Shown: in pieces, positions 39,950-48,091 of the stretch
Position numbering within the stretch: the first letter of the stretch is position 1
How the letters are laid out: every line of letters starts with the position of its first letter
Assembly (NCBI GenBank): GCA_016716435.1
Contig: JADJWI010000008.1
Coordinates: 1,183,501-1,247,500 of the forward strand
DNA: 64,000 bases
Direction: 5' to 3'
From: Acidobacteriota bacterium
Lineage (GTDB): Bacteria > Acidobacteriota > Blastocatellia > Pyrinomonadales > Pyrinomonadaceae
Program-made: the position numbers and the translations under genes
The notes under the pieces: generated by a model
Seen by the model: the letters and a program-made list of their open reading frames with translations, nothing else
The model's database searches: none
What the model was told of the DNA's origin: nothing

Positions 39950-41956
39950 ATGACACTGCTCGAACTTCAAACAGCCCTTCGAACCGCGATCCGCGATGCC
40001 GCATCGGAAGAGTTTGGCATTTCGCTGGAAAACATCGCTGCCGAAACACCACCAAAAACCGAGCTCGGCGACCTTGCCTTCCCGGCCGCCTTTGAACTCG
40101 CAAAGCTTGTAAAACAAGCAACCGGCGAGAAGCAAAATCCCCGTGCAATAGCTGAAAAGCTGAAGGCTCGAATAGAAAAGTTCGATTTCATCGACCGTGT
40201 CGAGATCGCCGGACCAGGCTATTTGAACGTTTTTTACGACCGGGCTCGTTTTCTGGTCGAAAATCTCGACTCAGCTCCGATTCCCGCTCGGGCCGGGACC
40301 GTGGCGAAGGTCTGCGTCGAGCACACTTCCGTCAACCCCAATAAAGCTGCCCACATCGGGCACGTGCGGAATTCCGTTCTCGGCGACACGTTCGTCCGCA
40401 TTCTGAATGCCAACGGAAAAGCGGTTGAGGTCCAGAATTATATCGACAATACAGGTGTTCAAGTAGCCGATGTGGTCGTCGGGTTTATGTTCATCGAACA
40501 CTTGAACTTGGACGCGATAAAGACTCTGGATAGTGAGCTTAGTGTAAAGGGCATCTCGTTCGATTACTACTGCTGGAACCTCTATGCCAGGGTCGGCCAA
40601 GCATATCTCGCCGACGAGGAGCTGAAGGCAAAACGGGCCGAAGTACTTCACTTGATCGAAGAAGGCAACAACCCGACCGCCGAGCTTGCCGACTACGTCG
40701 CGACCCGAAACGTCGAGTGCATACTCAAGACGATGGAGCGCTTCGGTATCCGGTACGATCTATTGCCCCGTGAGTCTGAGATCCTTCATCTTCACTTCTG
40801 GGACAAGGCGTTCGAGCAGATGAAGCAGCTCGGTGTTGTTCACCATGAGACCGAAGGCAAGAATGCGGGATGCTGGGTGATGCCCTTTGAGGAGCACTCC
40901 GGAACGGATGAGCACGACTCGGACAAGATCCTCGTCCGCTCGAACGGAACCGTGACCTACACCGGCAAGGACATCGCCTATCAGATGTGGAAGCTCGGGA
41001 TACTCGGGCTCGATTTCCATTACCGGCCGTTTCATAAGTATGCCGACGGCAAAGAGGTTTGGATAACGACGGCTGATGCTTCACAAGCCTCGGCGGAGTT
41101 TCCGGAGTTTGGCCACGGCGAGACGGTCTACAACGTCATCGACACGCGGCAGTCCTATCCGCAGGAGATCGTAAAGCGAGGCGTTGCCGCGATCTATCCC
41201 GAACGCGGGGAGAATGCGAGCGTTCACCTTTCATATGAGATGGTCGCCCTCTCGCCGGCGGCGGCTGAAGAACTTGGATTTCAGCTTTCCGACGAGGACA
41301 AGAAGCGGACGTTCATCGAAATGAGCGGCCGAAAAGGCCTCGGCGTAAAGGCCGACGACCTGATCGACCGGCTCGAAGCGAATGCATTCGCCGAGGTCGA
41401 GTCGCGGCATCAGGATATCTCGGTTGACGAGAAAAAGCACATCGCTCACCAGATCGCCGTCGGTGCTTTGCGGTACTTTTTGCTAAAGTTCACACGGACG
41501 ACGGTGATCGTTTTTGATTTCAAGGAAGCGCTTTCATTCGAAGGCGAGACGGGTTGCTTTTGCCAGTACTCGGCGGTCCGAGCGAATTCGATCTTTCGAA
41601 AGCTTGCCGAACGCAGCGAGGATCTTTCGGCTATAAAGGCCACGCTAAAAGGTTCAGAGAGGATCAGCGAAATGCTGTCGGCGGAGGACGCGAACGACAT
41701 TTGGGCGATGCTGACGCTTGCTTCGCGGCTCGAGGAAACCCTTCAGCAGGCAGCGAACGCCAATGAGCCCGCGATTTTAGCCAAATATACATTCAACCTC
41801 GCGAAGGCTTTTAACCTTTTCTACCACAACCACAAGATCCTGCCCGAGCCGGATGAAACGAAGCGGGCGGTGCTCTTGACCGTCGCCGAGCGGGCTCGCG
41901 ACACCCTGACCACCGCGCTTGCGACGATGGGAATTGAGGTGCCGGAGAAGATGTAG
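39950..41956 (+). CDS. argS: Arginyl-tRNA synthetase
   Basis: A 668-residue class I synthetase. The N-terminal Add-1 domain precedes the catalytic core. The HIGH motif is HIGH at 135-138, inside PNKAAHIGHVRNSVLG. The KMSKS loop is degenerate (EMSGRKGLGVKADDLIDRLE), as is usual in ArgRS enzymes, which use a different Lys. The C-terminal DALR anticodon-binding domain ends the protein (LAKAFNLFYHNHKIL, then RAVLLTVAERARDTL). The trp leader promoter overlaps its stop codon, so the trp operon follows directly with no terminator between. Confidence 0.95.
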   Translation: MTLLELQTALRTAIRDAASEEFGISLENIAAETPPKTELGDLAFPAAFELAKLVKQATGEKQNPRAIAEKLKARIEKFDFIDRVEIAGPGYLNVFYDRARFLVENLDSAPIPARAGTVAKVCVEHTSVNPNKAAHIGHVRNSVLGDTFVRILNANGKAVEVQNYIDNTGVQVADVVVGFMFIEHLNLDAIKTLDSELSVKGISFDYYCWNLYARVGQAYLADEELKAKRAEVLHLIEEGNNPTAELADYVATRNVECILKTMERFGIRYDLLPRESEILHLHFWDKAFEQMKQLGVVHHETEGKNAGCWVMPFEEHSGTDEHDSDKILVRSNGTVTYTGKDIAYQMWKLGILGLDFHYRPFHKYADGKEVWITTADASQASAEFPEFGHGETVYNVIDTRQSYPQEIVKRGVAAIYPERGENASVHLSYEMVALSPAAAEELGFQLSDEDKKRTFIEMSGRKGLGVKADDLIDRLEANAFAEVESRHQDISVDEKKHIAHQIAVGALRYFLLKFTRTTVIVFDFKEALSFEGETGCFCQYSAVRANSIFRKLAERSEDLSAIKATLKGSERISEMLSAEDANDIWAMLTLASRLEETLQQAANANEPAILAKYTFNLAKAFNLFYHNHKILPEPDETKRAVLLTVAERARDTLTTALATMGIEVPEKM

Positions 41957-41986
41957 TTGACAGCCATGCATTCGTTTTGCTATTTC
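41957..41986 (+). promoter_or_regulatory. Putative trp leader promoter
   Basis: A perfect -35 TTGACA (41957-41962) lies just after the argS stop, with a TATTTC -10-like box (41981-41986) at 18 bp. The -10 is weak (3 of 6), but the position, ~14 bp before the leader ATG, is right for a short leader transcript. Confidence 0.5.
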
Positions 41987-41999
41987 TTACGACAAGGAT

Positions 42000-42092
42000 A
42001 TGAAACCCGTTACCGCAAATCTCACGACAGCAAACCGCCATTGGGGATGGTGGCATTTGTCGTTTGCGGTATTGGGAGATCAATCCGCTTAG
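42000..42092 (+). CDS. trp leader peptide
   Basis: A 30-codon frame from ATG 42000 to TAG 42090-42092, too short for usual gene calls. Its Trp codons are at 15, 17 and 18 (HWGWWH), three Trp in four codons in a row. No other frame in the argS-trpE gap has such a cluster. AAGGA lies very close to the ATG, closer than normal, so ribosome binding is less sure. The clustered Trp codons just ahead of trpE, and the hairpins around them, mark it as a sensor of charged tRNA-Trp: when Trp is scarce, the ribosome should stall here. It is the control peptide of an attenuator and is not expected to act as a free protein. Confidence 0.82.
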   Translation: MKPVTANLTTANRHWGWWHLSFAVLGDQSA

Positions 42093-42164
42093 CTCAATGT
42101 GTTGCTAAGCCGAATGTTCAAAAAGATCGAACCCGATGCCGCCTTTTGAAGGGCGGCATTTTTT
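42011..42164 (+). promoter_or_regulatory. trp operon transcription attenuator
   Basis: Three mutually exclusive helices were found by pairing bases. 1:2: TACCGCAAA (42011-42019) with TTTGCGGTA (42063-42071), 9 bp. 2:3: GCGGTATTGGG (42066-42076) with CCCGATGCCGC (42132-42142), 11 bp with two G-T pairs. 3:4: ATGCCGCC (42136-42143) with GGCGGCAT (42152-42159), 8 bp, then TTTTTT (42159-42164), an intrinsic terminator. A small GCTTAGC/GCTAAGC hairpin (42087-42110) lies inside. A ribosome stalled at the Trp codons (42042-42053) would block 1:2 and leave 2 free to pair with 3, stopping the terminator; a ribosome that reaches the stop codon covers segment 2, so 3:4 forms and transcription ends. This is the classical trp attenuation logic. 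Confidence 0.82.
42136..42164 (+). terminator. Attenuator terminator hairpin ahead of trpE
   Basis: ATGCCGCC (42136-42143) pairs with GGCGGCAT (42152-42159), loop TTTTGAAG, followed by TTTTTT. The trpE start GTG at 42169 is five bases after it. Confidence 0.88.
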
Positions 42165-42168
42165 ATTT

Positions 42169-43605
42169 GTGACCAAAGAGTATCCAAAAACATTGCAGCC
42201 GGTGGTCGCGAGAATTCCCGCCGACCTCCACACGCCGCTTTCGGTTTACCTGAAAATTGCGGCCGGCGAGGATCATTCATTCCTGCTCGAATCGGTCGAG
42301 GGCGGTTCGGCGTTGGCTCGATATTCCTTCATCGGAGCCGGGCCGGAAATGGTCGCAACGGGCCGTCGGCAGACGGTAGATCTGATTCGCGGAGGCGAAG
42401 TCGAAGAACTCCCGATCGACCTTATCGCTTTTCTAAGAGAGGAACTCGGCAGATATAGAGTTGAGCCCGACGCCGGACTTCCCTCGTTTACCGGCGGAGC
42501 CATCGGCTATCTCGGCTTCCCTTGCTCGGAGTGGTTCGAGCCCTCGCTTGCACGGCCGAAAGGGCTCGATCGCGAGTTTGGAATGATGATGTTCTTCCGC
42601 TCGGTCGTCGCCTTTGACCATGCTCGGCAACAGATATTGATCATCACTAATTCCGAAGCTGGCGACGAGGGATCGCTTGCCGTTGCACACGAAAGGAATG
42701 CCCGCATTCGCGAACAGATAGAGTCCTCGGAACTCCGAGTTCCCCGCTCCGAACCCTCTCAAGAAGGAGAAACATCGGTCGCTTCGAACTTCACCCGTGA
42801 AGGATTCATTGAAGCCGTTAGTCTGGCAAAGGAATACATAGCAGCCGGCGATTGCTATCAGGTTGTGATATCACAGCGATTTTCTCGTCCGACCACGGCG
42901 GGCCCGGTCTCGCTTTATAGAGCGATCCGTTCGCTTAACCCATCGCCGTATATGTTCCTGATCAAAACGCCGAAGCGGTCCGTAATCGGAGCTTCGCCGG
43001 AGATGCTGGTAAGAGTGCGGGAGTCTGAGATCCACTACCGCCCGATCGCCGGCACGCGGCCGCGGGGCGCCATTGAGGCCGACGACCGGCGTTTTGCCGA
43101 GGAAATGGCCGCCGATCCGAAAGAGGTCGCCGAACACCAAATGCTGGTCGACCTCGGGCGAAACGATGTCGGCCGAGTGTCCGAATACGGTTCTGTGCGG
43201 GTCGAGCGTTTGATGACGGTGGAGAAATATTCGCACGTTCAGCATCTTGTAAGCGACGTAACGGGCCGTCTGCGCCCGGGGCTCGACCGTTTTGATGCCC
43301 TCGCGTCGTGTTTCCCGGCAGGCACGGTTTCCGGAGCCCCAAAGGTGCGGGCGATCGAGATCATCCGCGAACTCGAGCCCGACGAAAGGTCGATCTATTC
43401 CGGTGCGGTCGGCCATTTTGACCACGCCGGGAACATGGACACGTGCATAGCGATCCGCACGATCGTCCTTGAGAATGGTGTCGCCGAGGTCCAGGCCGGA
43501 GCCGGCATCGTCGCGGATTCGAACCCGGAGTCAGAATATGAGGAAACCGTGAACAAAGCGGCGGCGTTGCTGCGGGCGATTGAGATCGCTGAAAAGGAAT
43601 TATGA
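42169..43605 (+). CDS. trpE: Anthranilate synthase component I
   Basis: A 478-residue enzyme, made from GTG 42169; a longer frame from ATG 42136 would start inside the terminator stem and is rejected. It uses chorismate and ammonia to make anthranilate. The LLES motif (HSFLLESVEGG) is the Trp feedback site, so it should be inhibited by tryptophan. Active-site stretches include GDCYQVVISQRFSRP, NPSPYMFLIKT, IAGTRPRGA and VGRVSEYGSVRVERL. The C-terminus is the standard chorismate-binding fold. Stop overlaps the trpD start (ATGA). No trpG amidotransferase gene is in the operon, so the glutamine subunit must come from elsewhere (for example a shared PabA/TrpG). Confidence 0.94.
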   Translation: MTKEYPKTLQPVVARIPADLHTPLSVYLKIAAGEDHSFLLESVEGGSALARYSFIGAGPEMVATGRRQTVDLIRGGEVEELPIDLIAFLREELGRYRVEPDAGLPSFTGGAIGYLGFPCSEWFEPSLARPKGLDREFGMMMFFRSVVAFDHARQQILIITNSEAGDEGSLAVAHERNARIREQIESSELRVPRSEPSQEGETSVASNFTREGFIEAVSLAKEYIAAGDCYQVVISQRFSRPTTAGPVSLYRAIRSLNPSPYMFLIKTPKRSVIGASPEMLVRVRESEIHYRPIAGTRPRGAIEADDRRFAEEMAADPKEVAEHQMLVDLGRNDVGRVSEYGSVRVERLMTVEKYSHVQHLVSDVTGRLRPGLDRFDALASCFPAGTVSGAPKVRAIEIIRELEPDERSIYSGAVGHFDHAGNMDTCIAIRTIVLENGVAEVQAGAGIVADSNPESEYEETVNKAAALLRAIEIAEKEL

Positions 43606-44627
43606 GCCTGCTCCTAAGGAAATATCGCGACGATTTCGCGGCCGGCCGGTCATTTGACGCGGCCGATGCCGAAGCTCTCCTTGACGCATTAATAACCGAA
43701 ACCGTCGAGCAACCTATCGCCGACGTGCTCACAGCATGGAACGCAAAGGGTGTTTCGTCCGATGAGATCTATGAGTTTGCCCGCATTCTTCGCTCGCGAA
43801 TGAATCGTGTGAATTCGGTTCATGAGACGTTCGTTGACATAGTCGGGACCGGTGGCAGTTCGGCCAAGACGTTCAATGTCTCGACCGCGGCCTCGTTCGT
43901 TGTTGCGGGTGCGGGCGTTGCGGTAGCAAAGCACGGCAACAAAGCGGCAACGAGCAACTCGGGAAGTGCTGACGTCCTATCGGTGCTCGGAATCGACCCG
44001 GCGGTCTCGCCCGAAACCGCCGAAACTTGCCTTAACACGGTCGGCATCTGCTTTATGTTTGCCCCGAATTTTCATCGCCTCTCGCCAACTCTTGCAAAGG
44101 TCCGCCGCGGACTCGGCTTCCCGACGATCTTCAATTGCGTCGGCCCGCTTTGCAATCCCGCGTCCGCACCGCACCAGTTGATCGGGGTTTGGGACAAGGA
44201 ACTTGTGCCGAAAATGGCCGAGGCTCTCGCCCGTTTGGTAACAAAGCGGTCGTGGATAGTGCACGGCGAGGACGGTCTGGATGAAATATCGCCGACCGGG
44301 CGAACCTTTGTTGCGGAGATAGAGGGCGATTCGATTCGCCGATTCGAGATAGCTGCCCGTGATTTCGGACTCGGGACTGACGAGCCAAGCGGGCTTCGTT
44401 CGAGAGACTCGGCGCACAGCGGCGAGATGATCCGCGGCGTTTTGCTCGGACAGCCGCATTCGCAGAGCGCCGAGGACCTCGTTCTCGTTAACGCCGCCGC
44501 TGCACTTTTCATCTCAAACGCCGCGGACAGCTTTGAAAATTCTGTAGACATGGCACGCGAAAGCCTAACCTCGGGCGCGGCCCACAATAAATTGGAGGAG
44601 CTGGCCGCCGCGGCACCGATAAAATGA
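43602..44627 (+). CDS. trpD: Anthranilate phosphoribosyltransferase
   Basis: A 341-residue enzyme that joins anthranilate with PRPP, second step of Trp synthesis. The PRPP loop DIVGTGGSSAKTFNVST and the KHGNKAATSNSGSADVL anthranilate/PRPP region are intact, as are GFPTIFNCVGPLCNP and HGEDGLDEISPTG. Four-base overlap with trpE and with trpC (ATGA). Nothing is fused to it; in some bacteria trpG and trpD are one gene, and here the trpG part is absent. Confidence 0.95.
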   Translation: MSLLLRKYRDDFAAGRSFDAADAEALLDALITETVEQPIADVLTAWNAKGVSSDEIYEFARILRSRMNRVNSVHETFVDIVGTGGSSAKTFNVSTAASFVVAGAGVAVAKHGNKAATSNSGSADVLSVLGIDPAVSPETAETCLNTVGICFMFAPNFHRLSPTLAKVRRGLGFPTIFNCVGPLCNPASAPHQLIGVWDKELVPKMAEALARLVTKRSWIVHGEDGLDEISPTGRTFVAEIEGDSIRRFEIAARDFGLGTDEPSGLRSRDSAHSGEMIRGVLLGQPHSQSAEDLVLVNAAAALFISNAADSFENSVDMARESLTSGAAHNKLEELAAAAPIK

Positions 44628-45424
44628 GCACATTTCTCGAAGAGATCATAGCTGCAAAACGGGAACGTATCGCGGCCGCGAAGCGCGTCGCAAACATGCC
44701 AGACCTTAAATCGATTGCCGCGGAGAATTCCAATCGGCCCGGAAGGCTTTCCGACGCCCTCGGCAAGCCAGGCCCCGCGATCATTGCGGAATTCAAGCGT
44801 GCGTCGCCTTCGAAGGGTGTGATCAACGATCGGCTCGATCCGGCCGCGACTGCGAAAGCCTACGAAGCCGGCGGTGCGGCCGCGATCTCCGTGCTTACCG
44901 AGGAAGACTTTTTCGCTGGTTCAATGGCAGACCTCATAGCGATCAGAGATGCCGTCTCGATCCCCGTCCTTCGCAAAGATTTCACGATCGATGAATTCCA
45001 GATCGTCGAGTCAGCCGCGGCCGGTGCTGCGGCGATCCTGCTGATAGTCGCTGCACTTAAGCAAGAACAATTGCGTGATTTTTTATCCGTTGCGAAAGGC
45101 TTTGGGCTCGATACGATCGTCGAGGTCCATGACCGTGAAGAAATGGAGATAGCGGTCGATTCGGGAGCATCGATCATCGGCGTCAATAGCCGCAACCTGA
45201 AAACGTTCGAGGTCTCGCTCGATATTTCACGCTCGCTCATTGAGCTCCGGCCCGAAGGCGTTTTGACGATCACCGAAAGCGGCATATCCAAAGCGGAAGA
45301 GATAGCCGAACTCCACGCGCTCGGCTTCGACGCATTTCTGATAGGCGAGATGCTAATGCGGAGCGGCGACCCGAGAGGCGAATTGAAACGACTACTCAAC
45401 ACGACGGAGACGGCGGGAGCGTAG
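44624..45424 (+). CDS. trpC: Indole-3-glycerol-phosphate synthase
   Basis: A 266-residue TIM barrel. Catalytic Lys is in PAIIAEFKRASPSKG (Lys58), and the later Lys in ISVPVLRKDFTIDEFQI and Glu/Asn in IIGVNSRNLKTFEVSLDIS are in their usual places; FLIGEMLMRSGDP closes the barrel. It decarboxylates and closes the ring of CdRP. It is a separate gene, not fused to trpF as in enteric bacteria, and is followed by trpF 2 bp after its stop. Confidence 0.95.
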   Translation: MSTFLEEIIAAKRERIAAAKRVANMPDLKSIAAENSNRPGRLSDALGKPGPAIIAEFKRASPSKGVINDRLDPAATAKAYEAGGAAAISVLTEEDFFAGSMADLIAIRDAVSIPVLRKDFTIDEFQIVESAAAGAAAILLIVAALKQEQLRDFLSVAKGFGLDTIVEVHDREEMEIAVDSGASIIGVNSRNLKTFEVSLDISRSLIELRPEGVLTITESGISKAEEIAELHALGFDAFLIGEMLMRSGDPRGELKRLLNTTETAGA

Positions 45425-45426
45425 TG

Positions 45427-46053
45427 ATGGTGAAGGTCAAGATCTGCGGAATTACAAATCTTGAGGACGCTCTCGCGACGGCGGAACTCGGTGCGGATAT
45501 GCTCGGTTTTAACTTTTATAGTGGAAGCAAGCGACACATCGAGCTCGCAACGGCGGCTGGAATTGTGAAACGCTTGGAGAGCGGTATCGAATCGATCGGT
45601 GTCTTCGTGAATGCAGATATGGAGGCTATTCAAAGGACGGTCGACATCGTCGGCCTCACCGCCGTTCAGCTTCACGGCGACGAGACGCCGGAGTTTGTTG
45701 CGAAGATCAGTGAGGCCTGCGGCGTGCCGGTGATAAAGGCGATTCGTGTCTCTGCCGATTTCCGTGCGGAAGCAGTTCGCGACATCCCTGTGGATTCAAT
45801 TCTGCTCGACGTTTATTCGCCAGAGGCATACGGCGGAACGGGCGAGCAGTTTGATTGGAGAATTGCATCAGAGGTGAGACAGCACGTTGAACGGCTTTTT
45901 CTCGCCGGCGGCCTAACGCCTAAAAACGTAGGCGAGGCGGTCAAGCTTGTGCGGCCCTATGCCGTTGATGTGGCGAGTGGGGTAGAAAGCTCGGCGAGGA
46001 AAAAGGATGCGAAAAAGATGGAGGCGTTCATCCGAAACGCGAAAGGAATATGA
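45427..46053 (+). CDS. trpF: Phosphoribosylanthranilate isomerase
   Basis: A 208-residue (beta/alpha)8 isomerase that converts PRA to CdRP, an Amadori rearrangement. The general base Cys is Cys7 in VKICGIT; the general acid Asp is in SILLDVYSPEAYGGTG. The C-terminal phosphate-binding loops are GGLTPKNV and DVASGVESS. The ATG at 45427 is preferred to an overlapping GTG one codon earlier, since GGGAG is placed better for it. Four-base overlap with trpB. Confidence 0.93.
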   Translation: MVKVKICGITNLEDALATAELGADMLGFNFYSGSKRHIELATAAGIVKRLESGIESIGVFVNADMEAIQRTVDIVGLTAVQLHGDETPEFVAKISEACGVPVIKAIRVSADFRAEAVRDIPVDSILLDVYSPEAYGGTGEQFDWRIASEVRQHVERLFLAGGLTPKNVGEAVKLVRPYAVDVASGVESSARKKDAKKMEAFIRNAKGI

Positions 46054-47252
46054 ACAAATACGAACCAGATGAACGCGGATATTGGGGCGAATTTGGCGGG
46101 CGTTTTGTCCCGGAGACGCTGGTCGCTCCGCTCGATGAATTAACCGCCGGATACTTTGCGTTACGTAACAATGAGGAGTTTCATCGCGAGTTCAATTACT
46201 ACCTCCGCGATTTCGCCGGCCGCCCGACGCCGCTTTACTTTGCCGAAAGGCTTACCGAACGGCTCGGTCGTGCCCGCATTTTTCTGAAACGCGAGGATCT
46301 GACCCACACCGGGGCTCATAAAATTAATAACGCTATCGGCCAGATACTTCTTGCCCGCCGGATGGGGAAAACTCGGATCATCGCCGAGACCGGTGCCGGT
46401 CAACACGGCGTTGCCACAGCGACTGTCTGTGCGAGGTTCGGGCTCGAGTGCGTCATCTACATGGGCACCGAGGACATTCGCCGGCAGGAGCTCAACGTCT
46501 TCCGAATGCGGATGCTCGGAGCCGAGGTTCGCGGTGTCGATTCGGGCTCGCGAACGCTGAAAGATGCTATTAACGAATCTTTACGCGACTGGGTAACGAA
46601 TGTAAGCAATACTTATTACTTGCTCGGGTCGGCGCTTGGCCCGCACCCGTATCCGCTGATGGTCAGAGATTTTCAAAGCGTTATCGGCCGAGAGGCCCGC
46701 GAGCAGTTTCTCGAACGCGAGGGCTCGCTCCCGGACGCTCTCGTTGCCTGTGTCGGCGGCGGCTCGAATGCGATCGGGCTTTTTCATCCATTTCTCGCAG
46801 ACGATGTCCGTATGATCGGAGTCGAGGCCGGTGGCAACGGGCTCGAGGTTGGGATGCACGCGGCACGCTTTGCCGCCGGCGGGCACATCGGCATTTTGCA
46901 GGGCACAAAAAGCTACGTCCTTCAGGATGATGCCGGGCAGGTCGCGGCAACGCATTCTATCTCGGCCGGGCTCGATTATGCCTCGATCGGCCCGGAGCAC
47001 GCCTATCTTCGCTCCATCGGCCGCGTTGAGTACGCCTCGGCGAGCGACGACGAAGCATTGGCCGCTTTCAAGGAACTTTCCGCGACCGAAGGCATAATCC
47101 CGGCACTCGAGACCGCTCACGGAATAGCCCACGCGATCAAGATAGCCCCAACGCTTTCGCGCGACGCGACAATGATCGTCAATCTTTCCGGCCGCGGCGA
47201 TAAGGACCTTATGTCGGTTGCCGAATATGAGAACAGGAGGTCGGAACGATGA
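46050..47252 (+). CDS. trpB: Tryptophan synthase beta subunit
   Basis: A 400-residue PLP enzyme, catalytic partner of TrpA. The PLP lysine is Lys91 in LTHTGAHKINNAIGQ; the phosphate-binding GGGSNAIGLF follows at ~235. Length, GRFVPETLVAPLDEL near the start, and the intact GAGQHGVATATVCARFG segment mark it as the major TrpB1 type, made to work with TrpA. Overlaps trpF and trpA by four bases each. Confidence 0.96.
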   Translation: MNKYEPDERGYWGEFGGRFVPETLVAPLDELTAGYFALRNNEEFHREFNYYLRDFAGRPTPLYFAERLTERLGRARIFLKREDLTHTGAHKINNAIGQILLARRMGKTRIIAETGAGQHGVATATVCARFGLECVIYMGTEDIRRQELNVFRMRMLGAEVRGVDSGSRTLKDAINESLRDWVTNVSNTYYLLGSALGPHPYPLMVRDFQSVIGREAREQFLEREGSLPDALVACVGGGSNAIGLFHPFLADDVRMIGVEAGGNGLEVGMHAARFAAGGHIGILQGTKSYVLQDDAGQVAATHSISAGLDYASIGPEHAYLRSIGRVEYASASDDEALAAFKELSATEGIIPALETAHGIAHAIKIAPTLSRDATMIVNLSGRGDKDLMSVAEYENRRSER

Positions 47253-48061
47253 GCAGGATCGCATTGACATTCGCAGAGCTGCATTCGGCCGGGCGGAAAG
47301 GCTTTATACCGTTCGTGTCGGCGGGCGATCCTGACCTCGAAACTTCTCTTGAGATCGTTCACGCTCTTGCCGAGCTTGGCTCCGATATCATCGAGCTTGG
47401 AGTTCCCTTCTCCGACCCAATGGCCGACGGCCCGACGATCCAGGCATCATCGATGCGAGCTCTCGCCAACGGCGTGCGGCTGGACGATGTGATCGGGCTG
47501 AGCCGTCGTTTTCGTGAAAAGAGCGACGTGCCAATAGTGCTTTTCAGCTACCTTAACCCGCTTCACCGCTATGGCCTTGAGCGGCTGGCTCGCGATGCGG
47601 CGGCGGCCGGGATCGACGGTGTGCTTGTAACTGATGCGGTCGATGAAGAAGCAGCCGAGATCGGCTCGCTTCTTCGTGCTAACGGCCTCGACCTGATATC
47701 GCTTATCGCTCCGACGACGAGCGACGAAAGGCTTGCGAAGATAGCTGCGAATGCGAGCGGATTTCTTTACGCCGTTTCGCGAGCCGGTGTAACCGGTGCC
47801 CGTGCGGAGACGAGTTCGTCGGCTGAAGAACTCGTCCGACGCGCGAGGAAATTTACCGATCTGCCGGTAGCCGTCGGGTTCGGTATTTCGACCCGCGAAC
47901 AGATCGAGGAAGTTTGGGAATATGCCGATGCCGCGGTGGTCGGATCGGCGATCGTGGCGGAGATCGAGCGCTCGATCCCGTCGGGTAATGTGCCGGAACG
48001 CGTTCGCTCGTTCGTCGGCGGACTGCTGCCCGAGGTTGCAAATGCGGGCACGGAAAATTAA
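47249..48061 (+). CDS. trpA: Tryptophan synthase alpha subunit
   Basis: A 270-residue TIM barrel that splits indole-3-glycerol phosphate and passes indole to TrpB. The catalytic pair Glu49 (IIELGVPFSDP) and Asp60 (MADGPTIQ) keep the numbering of the Salmonella enzyme. GFLYAVSRAGVTGARAE and VAVGFGISTREQ form the phosphate-binding end. Four-base overlap with trpB, then a 30-bp gap to aroF. Confidence 0.96.
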   Translation: MSRIALTFAELHSAGRKGFIPFVSAGDPDLETSLEIVHALAELGSDIIELGVPFSDPMADGPTIQASSMRALANGVRLDDVIGLSRRFREKSDVPIVLFSYLNPLHRYGLERLARDAAAAGIDGVLVTDAVDEEAAEIGSLLRANGLDLISLIAPTTSDERLAKIAANASGFLYAVSRAGVTGARAETSSSAEELVRRARKFTDLPVAVGFGISTREQIEEVWEYADAAVVGSAIVAEIERSIPSGNVPERVRSFVGGLLPEVANAGTEN

Positions 48062-48091
48062 AGTCTTAGCTTTGTATCAAGGACGCAATTT

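Noticed and set aside
42136..42168. ATG at 42136 as trpE start (11 more residues)
   Set aside because: The ATG is the first base of the attenuator terminator stem, and the extra residues do not fit TrpE; GTG at 42169 follows the T run.
41957..42172. 71-codon frame MTAMHSF... over the trp leader
   Set aside because: It has no Trp codons, no ribosome site, and runs through the terminator; the competing frame at 42000 has the Trp cluster.
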